From Endozoicomonas montiporae CL-33 (lineage in GTDB: Bacteria > Pseudomonadota > Gammaproteobacteria > Pseudomonadales > Endozoicomonadaceae): a stretch of DNA of 64,000 bases. The position numbers were made by a program, and so were the translations under genes. Below are positions 55,081-64,000 of the stretch, piece by piece; position 1 is the stretch's first letter, and each line of letters starts with the position of its first letter. The DNA lies in contig NZ_CP013251.1 of assembly GCF_001583435.1 (NCBI RefSeq), forward strand, positions 3,733,215 to 3,797,214, given 5' to 3'. The notes beneath the pieces are model-generated. The model saw only the letters and a program-made list of their open reading frames with translations. It was not told the origin of the DNA and made no database searches.

Positions 55081-56112
55081 ATGGGTATTTTCGAACGCTA
55101 CCTGAGTGTCTGGGTTGGGCTGGCAATGATGGCAGGCCTTGCGGGAGGCATTCTGTTTCCTGACAGCTTTGCCTGGATGGGAAGTCTGGAATACGCCAAC
55201 ATCAACTTCATTATTGCCGTGCTGATCTGGTTAATGATTTACCCGATGATGATCCAGATTGATTTTTCTGCCATTAAAAACATACATCGTCGTCCAAAAG
55301 GGTTGATCGTCACTCTGACGGTTAACTGGCTGATCAAACCCTTTACCATGGCTCTTCTGGGCATCCTGTTTATACGTCACCTGTTCGGTGACTTTATGGG
55401 CCTGATCACTCCCGATCTGGCCAATGATTACATTGCCGGAATGATTCTTCTGGGAGTGGCTCCGTGTACCGCTATGGTATTTGTCTGGAGCCAGCTGACA
55501 AAAGGTGATGCCAATTACACTCTGGTTCAGGTCGCCGTGAATGACCTGATTATGGTCGTAGCCTTTGCTCCCATTGCTGCATTCCTGCTGGGTGTCACCA
55601 ATGTGACCGTACCATGGAGTACTCTGATTCTGGCAGTTGCCCTCTATATTGTTATTCCACTACTGGCAGGATTGCTAACCCGTAAAGTACTCAGAAGCAA
55701 CGATGCCCTTCATGCATTCGGTGCCCGTGTTAAACCTCTTTCCATACTGGGACTCATCAGTACTGTTATTCTGTTGTTCGGTTTTCAGGCGCATCAGATT
55801 CTTGCTAACCCGCTGGATATTATCCTGATTGCCATTCCATTGATCATTCAGACCGTCCTTATCTTCGCCATTGCCTATTTCTGGATGTACAAATGGAAAG
55901 AGCCACACAGTGTTGCTGCACCGGGCGGTATGATCGGCGCATCCAACCTCTTTGAGCTGGCTGTTGCAGTGGCTATCAGTCTGTTTGGCCTGAACTCCGG
56001 AGCCGCTCTTGCCACTGTTGTCGGTGTTCTGGTTGAAGTGCCGGTGATGCTGGCACTGGTATCTTTTGCAAACCGGACAAGCAATCGCTTTCCCGTAGCC
56101 TACAGCCATTAA
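55081..56112 (+). CDS. acr3: Arsenite efflux transporter, Acr3 type
   Basis: An inner-membrane arsenite/proton antiporter, 343 residues with about ten hydrophobic helices. The conserved cysteine is Cys129 in [14 protein letters not shown], and the family segments [13 protein letters not shown] and [23 protein letters not shown] are present. AGGAG lies about 9 bases before the ATG. It follows arsR. Confidence 0.95.
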   Translation: MGIFERYLSVWVGLAMMAGLAGGILFPDSFAWMGSLEYANINFIIAVLIWLMIYPMMIQIDFSAIKNIHRRPKGLIVTLTVNWLIKPFTMALLGILFIRHLFGDFMGLITPDLANDYIAGMILLGVAPCTAMVFVWSQLTKGDANYTLVQVAVNDLIMVVAFAPIAAFLLGVTNVTVPWSTLILAVALYIVIPLLAGLLTRKVLRSNDALHAFGARVKPLSILGLISTVILLFGFQAHQILANPLDIILIAIPLIIQTVLIFAIAYFWMYKWKEPHSVAAPGGMIGASNLFELAVAVAISLFGLNSGAALATVVGVLVEVPVMLALVSFANRTSNRFPVAYSH

Positions 56113-56120
56113 TTTTGATG

Positions 56121-56160
56121 GACGTCGATAACACCCTGAGCCAAGAGCGTTATCGACGTC
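56121..56160 (+). terminator. Hairpin after acr3
   Basis: GACGTCGATAAC pairs perfectly with GTTATCGACGTC over a 16-base loop, 8 bases after the stop. No strong T tail. Confidence 0.55.
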
Positions 56161-56239
56161 AGTGTAATCACAGAAAGTATTGCCATATCAGGTGTCTTGT
56201 GTAGAAAATACCGCAACGATAACAACAACGACGCACCCC

Positions 56240-58003
56240 ATGCTTCCCTCCATCACCGAACAACAGTTGTCCCATAAGTTGGCACGAGCCATTCTTGCCG
56301 GTTTTGAATCCATGTTTGCCGAGTTTCTCAACATCACACTGGGAGCTCAGTCACGATTTGAACGGGCAGCCTGGCAGGAAGTTCAGGATGCCATGCGACA
56401 GCGTCTGCAGATCTATGAAAACAAGGTTGAACTGGTGTGTGATGCTGTCAAGGTGATTGCGTATCAAGAACTGGATCATTCCGATGTCTGGCAACGAGCA
56501 AAAAACGACTACGCCCAGCTGGTTGCCGACCATGAGAATGCGCTGATTGCCCAGACCTTTTTTAACTCGATCTATGGCACCCTGCTTGTGCAACAGAAGA
56601 TACGCGATGTGCATCGCTTTATTTTGCAGGAAAAGTTCCGGCCCGCCCCCAAGTCAACGGATAACATCCTTTACCGGTTCACCGAAAGTGAAGGCGTTAT
56701 TGACGGTATCAGGCAGGTACTGAATGTCTTCCCATTGCGAATACCCTTTGAAAACCTTGAGCGCGACCTGAAAGCCGCTCACAGTGTGCTGGAAAAAATA
56801 AACCCGGTGCTGCTGACAAAGCAAAGTTATGTTGTCGAGTTCGGCCGCTCGCTGTTTTTCCGCAATAAAGCGGCCTATATTGTTGGGCAATTAATGGATT
56901 CCATGTCCGGCGAACGTCTGCCATTCGCCATTGCCCTGCTCAATCGGAAAAACAGTCAGGGAAACATCTGTCTCTACCTTGACGCGTTTATTATTGGCGA
57001 AGAACAGCTCAGTAAGCTGTTTGGTTTTGCCCGATCCTATTTTATGGTGGATACCGACCAGCCCGTTCGCTATGTGGATTACCTGTGTTCACTGCTGCCG
57101 AACAAAGAGCGATTTGAACTGTTTAATGCCATTGGCTTTATCAAACATGCCAAAACCGAGTTTTACCGGTTCAAGGTAGACTACACAAAACGTATGCCCA
57201 GAACGACACAATACGTCAGTGCCCCTGGCGTCAAAGGCATGGTCATGCTGGTGTTTACCACACCGGACTCAGATTATGTCTACAAGGTGATACGTGACCG
57301 CTTCCGCCCACCCAAAACCAGTAACCGCCAAGAGGTCATGGATAAATACGATTTTGTCAAACAGGCGGACAGAGTTGGACGCCTGGTCGATACCCACGAG
57401 TTTAACTACCTGGCTTTTGATCGCCAGCGATTTTCCGATGAGCTGCTGGAAGAAATGACCTCGGAAGTCGCAGACAGTATCACTCTTTCCGGCAATGCCC
57501 TGATTCTTAAACATGTTTATGTTGAGCGCAAAGTACAACCGCTGAATCTTTATATTAAAGATGCATCGGAATCAGCACTGAAAGCCGTTATAGATGACTA
57601 CGGAAGAACCATTAAACAACTGGCAGCTGCCAACATTTTCCCCGGTGATATGCTGATTAAAAACTTCGGTGTAACACGATGGGGGCGGGTTGTTTTTTAC
57701 GATTATGACGAAATTTGTCCACTGACCGACTGCCATTTCCGCGCACTGCCCAAGCCGGAAAATGAAATAGACGCTCTGGCCGAACAACCCTGGTTTGATA
57801 TTGGCGAAGATGATGTATTCCCGGAACAGTTTCCAATATTCTTTGCCGGACACTCACAGGCAAAACAACATTTTGATAGGCTGCATCATGACTTATATGG
57901 TGTAGATTTCTGGGAGCAGACACAGAAGGCAATAAAATCAGGAATCCTGATAGATGTCTATTCCTATAAAGAAGAGTGGCAGCTTTCGAATTTCTATAAC
58001 TAA
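56240..58003 (+). CDS. aceK: Isocitrate dehydrogenase kinase/phosphatase
   Basis: A bifunctional enzyme that phosphorylates and dephosphorylates isocitrate dehydrogenase to divert isocitrate into the glyoxylate bypass. It has 587 residues (E. coli about 578). Family segments: FARSYFMV, APGVKGMVMLVFTTPDSDYVYKVI with the ATP-binding Lys, and AAANIFPGDMLIKNFGVTRWGRVVFYDYDEIC, the kinase core with its catalytic Asp residues. I prefer the ATG at 56240, since an upstream TTG at 56180 adds only a Thr-rich stretch. Here it is separate from aceA and glcB, not in an aceBAK operon. Its presumed target Ser114 is conserved in the icd product of this window. Confidence 0.94.
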   Translation: MLPSITEQQLSHKLARAILAGFESMFAEFLNITLGAQSRFERAAWQEVQDAMRQRLQIYENKVELVCDAVKVIAYQELDHSDVWQRAKNDYAQLVADHENALIAQTFFNSIYGTLLVQQKIRDVHRFILQEKFRPAPKSTDNILYRFTESEGVIDGIRQVLNVFPLRIPFENLERDLKAAHSVLEKINPVLLTKQSYVVEFGRSLFFRNKAAYIVGQLMDSMSGERLPFAIALLNRKNSQGNICLYLDAFIIGEEQLSKLFGFARSYFMVDTDQPVRYVDYLCSLLPNKERFELFNAIGFIKHAKTEFYRFKVDYTKRMPRTTQYVSAPGVKGMVMLVFTTPDSDYVYKVIRDRFRPPKTSNRQEVMDKYDFVKQADRVGRLVDTHEFNYLAFDRQRFSDELLEEMTSEVADSITLSGNALILKHVYVERKVQPLNLYIKDASESALKAVIDDYGRTIKQLAAANIFPGDMLIKNFGVTRWGRVVFYDYDEICPLTDCHFRALPKPENEIDALAEQPWFDIGEDDVFPEQFPIFFAGHSQAKQHFDRLHHDLYGVDFWEQTQKAIKSGILIDVYSYKEEWQLSNFYN

Positions 58004-58469
58004 TAACTACTTAAGATTTCTTTTACATGAAATATAAGCGCCGTATTATTTAACCTGATGGTCAAATTCTATATAATTCCTACAGCTATTTTCGGAGTAT
58101 CGACTTCTAAAATATGCTGTGTTTATGGGCTGTTTTCCTCGGGAAGTTCAATAATGCAGAGGCACATTTTTTTGCCACTGCTTGCCCACTGCCTTGCTGA
58201 TGAGTGTTGATTCAAATTCAAAGCTGTAATAGTGACAACTCGACTGATAACAAAAAATACTTATTACAAAGTTGCTGAAACGTTCTTCTGTAGAAGACTG
58301 TTACAGCATTTGTCTGTCCGTTATGCCGTTGTCTCGCTCATGCATTGCTCAGTGAATCCCCTTCATTAACAAACAGTGTCTGTTACCTGCCAGATAGAAT
58401 CAGCCAGTAAGTACTCACTGGTTAAACCGTTGGTGTCCTCTTGGGCATCTTATTTGCGAGCATACACCT
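58004..58469. other. Intergenic region, nothing recognised
   Basis: About 465 bases between aceK and the oxidoreductase operon. No supported open frame, terminator with T tail or known RNA element was seen. It should hold the promoter of the following operon. Confidence 0.4.
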
Positions 58470-59051
58470 ATGTTACAAGTCCGCATTCATGGCCGTGGTG
58501 GTCAGGGCGTTGTGTCGGCTGCAGAAATGCTGTCCATCGCCCTGTTTCACGAAGGGGCTCACGCCCAGGCTATTCCCAGTTTTGGCTCAGAGCGTATGGG
58601 CGCTCCGGTAGAAGCCTATGTTCGCATCAGCGATCAGGACATCGAACTGCGTGAACCGGTTTCCGAACCCGATGTACTGATTATTCAGGACCCTTCCCTG
58701 CTCCAGTCCATGAACGTTTTTTCCGGACTGAGCGACAATGGCTACGTTTTGATCAACAGTTCCCGATCCATCGAAGAGCTGGGTATCGAACGTCAGATTG
58801 AACACCTTCCTGAAGGCCGCGTTCATTGTTTGCCGGGCACTGAGCTGGCTCTGGAGTATCTGGGTCGCCCAACCCCAAACACGGTTCTGCTGGGAGCCTT
58901 CTCCGCCATTCTCGATTCGTTTTCCAGAGAATCTCTGGGGGCTGCCATTACCCAGAAATTTCCGAAGCCGGTGGCAGAAAAGAATATCAGGGCAGCCGAT
59001 GCTGCCTTCGATCTCATCAAGGAACGTATGAAAGAGGAACAGCCATGCTGA
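58470..59051 (+). CDS. porG: 2-oxoacid:ferredoxin oxidoreductase, gamma subunit
   Basis: The gamma subunit of a pyruvate- or ketoisovalerate-type ferredoxin oxidoreductase, 193 residues. Signature: IHGRGGQGVVSAAEMLSIALFHEG and SFGSERMGAPVEAYVRI. It overlaps the start of the alpha-subunit gene by 7 bases. The exact substrate is not fixed by sequence alone. Confidence 0.92.
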   Translation: MLQVRIHGRGGQGVVSAAEMLSIALFHEGAHAQAIPSFGSERMGAPVEAYVRISDQDIELREPVSEPDVLIIQDPSLLQSMNVFSGLSDNGYVLINSSRSIEELGIERQIEHLPEGRVHCLPGTELALEYLGRPTPNTVLLGAFSAILDSFSRESLGAAITQKFPKPVAEKNIRAADAAFDLIKERMKEEQPC

Positions 59052-60241
59052 AGCAGATGGATGGCTCTTACGCCGTCGGTGAAGCGGTTGCCCTGTGTCG
59101 TCCACAGGTGGTGTCCTGCTATCCGATCACCCCCCAGACCCACATCGTTGAATCCCTTGGTAAACTGGTCAAAAGCGGTGAGTTGGCAGACTGCAGCTTT
59201 ATGAATATGGAGTCCGAGTTTGGTGCCATGAGCGCCTGCATCGGTTCATCCGCTGCCGGTAGTCGTACTTACACTGCCACCTCAAGTCAGGGCATGCTGT
59301 TTATGGCTGAGGCGGTTTATAACGCATCCGGTATGGGTCTGCCCATCGTCATGACCGTGGGTAACCGTGCCGTTGGTTCGCCACTGAACATCTGGAATGA
59401 CCACAGTGATGCCATGTCAGTACGCGACGCTGGCTGGATTCAACTGTTTGTGGAAAACAATCAGCAGTCCATCGACGTTCATATTCAGGCATTCCGTCTG
59501 GCTGAAAGCCTCGGTCTGCCCGTTATGGTCAACATGGATGGCTTTATCCTGACCCACGCATATGTTCGTGTTGATATGCCGGAGCAGGAACAGGTGGATC
59601 GTTTTCTGCCACCTTTCCAGCCTTTCCAGAAACTCGACCCGCAAGACCCTGTCACCATGGGAGCACTGGTTGGCCCGGAAGCGTTTACCGAAGTTCGTAT
59701 GCTGGCTCATAAACGCATGGAGCGTGCACTCGAGGTAATCCCTGCCCAGATGGAAGCCTTTGCCAATATCTTCGGGCGTGATTCGGGTGGTCTGGTGAAG
59801 AAACACTATGAAGGTGAAGCCGACACGGTTCTGGTCACCATGGGTTCAGTCATTGGCACCGCCAAAGAAGTGGTGAATGAACTACGAGATCAGGGTGAAT
59901 CCATCAACGCGGTCACTCTGCGTACCTATCGCCCTTTCCCCACCGAAGCCCTGAAAGAAGCAGTAAACGGCGCAAAACGTGTAGTGGTACTGGAAAAATC
60001 CTTCACTCCGGGCATGGGCGGCATTGTCTATCAGGATGTGGTGGCCGCTCTGGCGGGCACCGGTATTGAAGTGCAGTCTGTGATTGCAGGTCTGGGTGGT
60101 CGTCCGGTGACCAGAAAGTCCATCCGCACGCTGTTTGCCGGTTGCGACCAGCGCACCGGTTTTGAGGTACTGGATCTGGATCATGCCACACTGGATCGTG
60201 AAGTGACCCGTGAATCTGCGGTACTGGATCGCATCATCTGA
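59045..60241 (+). CDS. porA: 2-oxoacid:ferredoxin oxidoreductase, alpha subunit
   Basis: The alpha subunit, 398 residues, with the pyrimidine-side TPP domain: SCYPITPQTHIVESLG, NMESEFGAMSACIGSSAAG, TATSSQGMLFMAEAVYNASGMGLPIVM and NRAVGSPLNIWNDHSD. The C-terminal domain has VTMGSVIGTAKEVV and RTYRPFP. Oxidises a 2-oxoacid to acyl-CoA with reduction of ferredoxin. Confidence 0.93.
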   Translation: MLKQMDGSYAVGEAVALCRPQVVSCYPITPQTHIVESLGKLVKSGELADCSFMNMESEFGAMSACIGSSAAGSRTYTATSSQGMLFMAEAVYNASGMGLPIVMTVGNRAVGSPLNIWNDHSDAMSVRDAGWIQLFVENNQQSIDVHIQAFRLAESLGLPVMVNMDGFILTHAYVRVDMPEQEQVDRFLPPFQPFQKLDPQDPVTMGALVGPEAFTEVRMLAHKRMERALEVIPAQMEAFANIFGRDSGGLVKKHYEGEADTVLVTMGSVIGTAKEVVNELRDQGESINAVTLRTYRPFPTEALKEAVNGAKRVVVLEKSFTPGMGGIVYQDVVAALAGTGIEVQSVIAGLGGRPVTRKSIRTLFAGCDQRTGFEVLDLDHATLDREVTRESAVLDRII

Positions 60242-60261
60242 CCGAGGAAACGAATACCACT

Positions 60262-61296
60262 ATGCAATCTCAAATTCTTCATTTCCCGGCCAAAGAAGCG
60301 GTCATCAAACACCAGCAGACCGGCGATCTGACCATCAGTAACCGTCTGTCCGAGGTAGGCGACAGCCTTCAGGGCAAAACCGATCGCCCAAACAGTCTGG
60401 ATTCCGGCCATCGTGCCTGTCAGGGCTGTGGTGAAGCACTGGGTGCCCGCCACGCCATTGATACCGCTCTGGATGCCACCGATGGCGAACTGATTGTTGT
60501 CAATGCCACCGGCTGTCTGGAAGTATTTTCCACCCCTTACCCGGAATCCGCCTGGCGCACGCCATGGCTGCACTCGCTGTTTGGTAACGCAGCGGCAGTC
60601 GCTTCCGGCATTGCCCAGTCCATGAAAATTCAGCGCAAAGACAATGTGCGGGTTATTGCTCAGGGCGGCGACGGCGGCACCACCGATATCGGCATGGGCT
60701 GTCTGTCCGGTATGTTCGAACGCAACGAAGACGTACTGTACATCTGCTACAACAACGAAGCCTACATGAACACTGGCGTACAACGCTCCAGCCAGACGCC
60801 GGGTGCTGCACGTACCGCCACCACCATGCCGGTGGGTGAACATCCGGGTAACCATTTTGGTATCGGTAAAAGTGTGCCAAAAATCGCCATGGCTCATGGT
60901 ATTCCCTACGTGGCAACAGCCAACATCTGTAACCCTCGCGATCTGGAAGCCAAAGTCCGCAAAGCCATGAGCATTCGCGGTGCGCGCTATATCGAGGTGT
61001 TTGTACCCTGTCCGCTGGGTTGGGGTACTGCCAGCTGCGACACTATCAAGGTGGCGCGACAGGCACACAACTGTGGTCTGACCCCTCTTTACGAGGCGGA
61101 ATACGGACAGGTGACAGCGGTCAGCAAAATTGCCTGCCCGGAGCCGGTTAAAGCCTACCTGAAAAGCCAGCGTCGTTTTGCCCACGTCTTCAAGAAAGGC
61201 AATGAACATCAGCTGGAAGCCATTCAGGCCATCGCCGATGCCAACATCAAAGCCTTTGACCTGCTGGAAAACCCGCTTCAGGGAGAGAGAGTCTAA
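60262..61296 (+). CDS. porB: 2-oxoacid:ferredoxin oxidoreductase, beta subunit
   Basis: The TPP-binding subunit, 344 residues. A CQGCG motif near residue 55 and further cysteines (NATGCLEVF, and Cys late in the chain) suit the [4Fe-4S] cluster. GDGGTTDIGMGCLSGMFERNEDVLYICYNNEAYMNTGVQRSS is the TPP site. It is 20 bases after porA. Confidence 0.93.
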   Translation: MQSQILHFPAKEAVIKHQQTGDLTISNRLSEVGDSLQGKTDRPNSLDSGHRACQGCGEALGARHAIDTALDATDGELIVVNATGCLEVFSTPYPESAWRTPWLHSLFGNAAAVASGIAQSMKIQRKDNVRVIAQGGDGGTTDIGMGCLSGMFERNEDVLYICYNNEAYMNTGVQRSSQTPGAARTATTMPVGEHPGNHFGIGKSVPKIAMAHGIPYVATANICNPRDLEAKVRKAMSIRGARYIEVFVPCPLGWGTASCDTIKVARQAHNCGLTPLYEAEYGQVTAVSKIACPEPVKAYLKSQRRFAHVFKKGNEHQLEAIQAIADANIKAFDLLENPLQGERV

Positions 61297-61298
61297 TC

Positions 61299-62930
61299 AT
61301 GCAACGACTGATTCCTTTTGCTACCACTCTGGAACCGGGCTCCAGCCGCAGCAATAAAACCGGCAGCTGGCGCAGCCTGCGCCCCGAGTACGTAAAGAAC
61401 CTGCCGCCGTGTAACGACACCTGCCCTGCCGGTGAAAACATTCAGGGTTGGCTGAGTCATGCCCAGCGTGGTGATTTTCATGCAGCCTGGCAGGAAATTG
61501 TGCAGAACAACCCCCTGCCTGCCACCATGGGACGAGTTTGCTACCACCCCTGTCAGTCCGGTTGTAACCGCAAAATGACTGATGGCAGTGTGCAGATCAA
61601 TGCCACTGAAAAGTTTATTGGCGATACCGCACTGGAACACGGCTGGCAGTTTGAACGCCCACAAAAGCTGACAGGTCAGCGGGTTCTGGTGATTGGTGGC
61701 GGCCCCGGTGGTTTGTCAGCGGCTTATCACCTGCGCCGTGCCGGTCACTCGGTGACCATTTACGAAGCTATGCCGGATCTTGGTGGTATGTTGCGCTACG
61801 GTATTCCCAGCTACCGCCTGCCAAGAGAAGTTCTCAATGCCGAAATCACCCGTATTCTGGCGATGGGTGTGGAAGTTCGTACCAACACACGGGTACACGA
61901 CATTCAGGAAGTGATGCGCGCTGAAGGTTTCCATGCTGTGTTCACCGCTGTGGGTAACTGGATGCCCAGCCGTGTTGACGTAAAAACGACTGGAGACGTC
62001 AAAGTTCTGGACGGTATCGAAGTACTGCGGAAAGTTGAAACCGGCGAAGATCATGGTCTGAAAGGGTCGGTAGTCGTCTGGGGCGGTGGTAATACGGCTA
62101 TTGACGTTGCCCGGGTTGCCCTGCGTATTACTGGGAAACGTCCGAAGATGATCATTCGCCGTGATATGGAGCATATGCGGGCTCATCAGGAAGAAATCGA
62201 CGACGCTCTGGCAGAAGGTGTTGAGTTCTTCAACCTGCACACTATCGACGAAGTTCGTGAAGGTGAAATCGTTCTGGAACGAATGGAAGCTGACGACAGA
62301 GGACGTCCTTTCCCGACAGGAAAATACCTGACCGTTGCCGCCGACTCCGTGGTCATGGCTCTGGGTCAGAGTGCCGAGTTGGGCGTGATGGAAAAAATGG
62401 GCATCACCAAAGCCGGTGACTGGGAAGTGCCGGTGTCTCCGGGCATGATGACCAGCGTACCTGGCATCTTTGCCGGTGGTGATATGGTGCCGTCTATTCG
62501 TACCGTGACTGCCGCCATTGGTCACGGCAAGAAAGCCGCCCGCAACATTGACCTGTGGCTGAACGATAAGCCTGCGCCGGAACCGGTAGAACGTGTTATC
62601 GCTTCTTTTGACCTGATGAACACGGACTACTATCCACCCGCCAACAGTCATCATCGTCCAAAACTGGATGCCGATGAACGCATTGTCGATTTCAGGGAAG
62701 TCAAAGGGGATTTCACGGAAGAACAGGCCATTCGTGAAGCGCATCGCTGTATGTCCTGTGGCAACTGCATGGAATGCGACAACTGCTATGGCTTCTGTCC
62801 GGACAATGCCATTAAAAAGCTGGGCAAAGATCAGGGCTTCGAGATTGACCATGACTACTGCAAAGGCTGCGGTGTCTGCGCCACCGAGTGCCCGCTGGGC
62901 GCTATCGAGATGGTAGCAGAAACGATTTAA
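61299..62930 (+). CDS. GltD-like FAD/NAD(P) oxidoreductase fused to a two-cluster ferredoxin
   Basis: A 543-residue fusion. The N terminus has the GltD-type cluster cysteines (C38, C42, C81, C85, C89), followed by the FAD motif VIGGGPGGLSAAYHL at 131-145 and the nucleotide motif VVWGGGNTAIDVAR. The C terminus has two ferredoxin-like clusters, CMSCGNCMECDNCYGFCP and CKGCGVCATECP. It starts 3 bases after porB, so it likely replaces the usual delta (ferredoxin) subunit and passes electrons between the complex and NAD(P)H. Confidence 0.92.
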   Translation: MQRLIPFATTLEPGSSRSNKTGSWRSLRPEYVKNLPPCNDTCPAGENIQGWLSHAQRGDFHAAWQEIVQNNPLPATMGRVCYHPCQSGCNRKMTDGSVQINATEKFIGDTALEHGWQFERPQKLTGQRVLVIGGGPGGLSAAYHLRRAGHSVTIYEAMPDLGGMLRYGIPSYRLPREVLNAEITRILAMGVEVRTNTRVHDIQEVMRAEGFHAVFTAVGNWMPSRVDVKTTGDVKVLDGIEVLRKVETGEDHGLKGSVVVWGGGNTAIDVARVALRITGKRPKMIIRRDMEHMRAHQEEIDDALAEGVEFFNLHTIDEVREGEIVLERMEADDRGRPFPTGKYLTVAADSVVMALGQSAELGVMEKMGITKAGDWEVPVSPGMMTSVPGIFAGGDMVPSIRTVTAAIGHGKKAARNIDLWLNDKPAPEPVERVIASFDLMNTDYYPPANSHHRPKLDADERIVDFREVKGDFTEEQAIREAHRCMSCGNCMECDNCYGFCPDNAIKKLGKDQGFEIDHDYCKGCGVCATECPLGAIEMVAETI

Positions 62931-62938
62931 TGCCTCTG

Positions 62939-62966
62939 AATCTTCCCTGCTGGTCGGGGGAAGATT
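62939..62966 (+). terminator. Terminator of the oxidoreductase operon
   Basis: AATCTTCCC pairs with GGGAAGATT over a 10-base loop, followed by TTTATTTT, 9 bases after the stop. Confidence 0.85.
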
Positions 62967-63276
62967 TTTATTTTACACAGTGCAGACAGAAGATCTGGCT
63001 GGGGTCTATTATTGTGTAACCGTTTAATTTCTGGCTCACTATTTCTGGCTCATTAAGCCGGTGCGCTGGCAAGCACCGAAACGGGAGCATAATCATTTGG
63101 TTGACCAGCACCGCAACGCTATCAGAAGCGTATGGATACTGGAGGATAAGTAATACAGAGCCTGAGGCCTGTCGGACAGCCTTAAGTCTGACAGACTTCT
63201 GGTCTCGGATACAGCCTGATAATAATTCAGAAAAACGGCTTATCACAATTCACTGTAACCAAACAAAGGGGAAGTG
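62967..63276. other. Intergenic region, nothing recognised
   Basis: 310 bases with no supported frame. GTTTAATTTCTGGCTCACTATTTCTGGCTCATTAA contains a short direct repeat TTTCTGGCTCA. A promoter for the following gene should lie here. Confidence 0.35.
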
Positions 63277-64000
63277 ATGTTGTTAAAAGCGTCTAAAACC
63301 ATCAGTCTGCTTATTGTAATGTTCTTTGTCACAAGTGTTTTTGCCCATCGCTGTCCCGAATGTGGTGAGGAGTCTGAGCCTCAACAGCACTGTGATCGAT
63401 GCCAGCATTACAGAGAGGCCGGTGAGGTATTTCTGCAGCAGATCCAAAAAATTACACGAAACACAGAATCTGGTTTGCTTCAGGACGATGAAACTCGCAA
63501 TATAATTGATAGTACTGAAATGCAACACCTTATATCCCAGCTACTTCTACCTTATCTGAGAGTTCTAACTCATCAGGGAGACCTTGAGGTAATACCTTAT
63601 TCAAGCCGACTTCAGGCAGGTATTATTTTAACCGGGGTGAGACGTATGCAAAGTTATTTTAACGTCCAACTTGACCTCAGCTTTGGCCGTTTCATTATTG
63701 CCTATGCCACAGCTTTGGCTCGTAACATCTCCGGATCATCTGAGCAGGAAACAGACTGGATATGGGTCTTCAGAGAAACGCTTTTCTGGCTGTTTATGAT
63801 GAATACAGATCGTATAGGCTCCAGATACAATGAAGTTTTCGACTTATTATCTAAATTTTTAAAGACTGGCCTGGAAAATCTGAGTTTTGAGAATGGTGAG
63901 CAAAAACCGGGGGAAACTCTGAATAATTATGAAACACGTATGCAAAATGCCGCACGTGATGGCACCATTACAATAGCCAGATTAAGCAGTGATCCCAGCT
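63277..64000 (+). CDS. Secreted protein with a CxxC zinc-ribbon-like N terminus, 3' end outside the window
   Basis: Open from the ATG at 63277 to the last base (241 codons), so it is truncated by the window. AAAGGGGA stands about 5 bases before the start. The first 23 residues are a signal peptide ending TSVFA. The mature N terminus has HRCPECGEESEPQQHCDRC, two CxxC-type pairs (CPEC, CDRC). Then a mainly helical region follows. Unrecognised. A zinc-ribbon-like motif in an exported protein is uncommon. Confidence 0.75.
   Translation, partial: MLLKASKTISLLIVMFFVTSVFAHRCPECGEESEPQQHCDRCQHYREAGEVFLQQIQKITRNTESGLLQDDETRNIIDSTEMQHLISQLLLPYLRVLTHQGDLEVIPYSSRLQAGIILTGVRRMQSYFNVQLDLSFGRFIIAYATALARNISGSSEQETDWIWVFRETLFWLFMMNTDRIGSRYNEVFDLLSKFLKTGLENLSFENGEQKPGETLNNYETRMQNAARDGTITIARLSSDPS

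Noticed and set aside
60181..61209. A 342-codon open frame on the minus strand
   Set aside because: It overlaps porB completely, has no recognisable motif, and the + strand gene is certain.
61716..62852. A 378-codon open frame on the minus strand
   Set aside because: It lies wholly inside the flavoprotein-ferredoxin gene, shows no domain and has the His/Thr/Val-rich composition of an antisense shadow.

Overview
The window looks like a chromosomal segment of a host-associated marine gammaproteobacterium. A non-flagellar type III secretion (T3SS) export module, a SopB/IpgD-type effector, a giant coiled-coil protein and a ureide/glyoxylate gene set would fit the Endozoicomonas/Oceanospirillales group. 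That assignment is inferred from gene content; there is no rRNA gene to test it.

Positions 1-6842: the end of a T3SS operon (sctQ-R-S-T-U, + strand) meets, tail to tail, a minus-strand pair made of a Yip1-like membrane protein and a 778-residue SopB/IpgD-like inositol phosphate phosphatase. Positions 7170-13263: aspartase, a FixJ-like response regulator, a stand-alone receiver domain without its phospho-acceptor Asp, exonuclease I, YigZ and a PilZ protein.

Positions 13279-28998: the most unusual part. Minus-strand genes run lipoprotein, a 967-residue protein I cannot place, a 3872-residue protein and then the PilZ gene. The giant protein has about 1,475 residues of coiled coil followed by a region carrying superfamily-2 helicase/translocase-like motifs. 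I know of no described system with this layout.

Positions 29154-35367: housekeeping and accessory genes: a coiled-coil membrane protein, sodB, a lipoprotein, azoR, an amino-acid-type ABC binding protein plus permease without an ATPase, and a frameshifted LysE-type exporter. Positions 35368-51887: glyoxylate and ureide metabolism (glycerate kinase, tartronate semialdehyde reductase, hydroxypyruvate isomerase, ureidoglycine aminohydrolase, a GntR regulator, carbamate kinase, isocitrate dehydrogenase, malate synthase G, a LysR regulator, isocitrate lyase). Two inverted copies of one IS1380-family element interrupt it; one sits inside an older IS remnant that had broken what looks like a carbamoyltransferase gene. 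A palindrome TTGCTAGCAA (the third copy one base short) lies upstream of three of these genes and may define a local regulon.

Positions 51969-64000: an amidase gene broken by an in-frame TGA, an arsenic resistance pair (arsR, acr3), aceK (which controls isocitrate dehydrogenase and so links back to icd, aceA and glcB), a four-gene 2-oxoacid:ferredoxin oxidoreductase operon, and the 5' part of a gene for a secreted cysteine-motif protein. No tRNA, rRNA or CRISPR array was seen.
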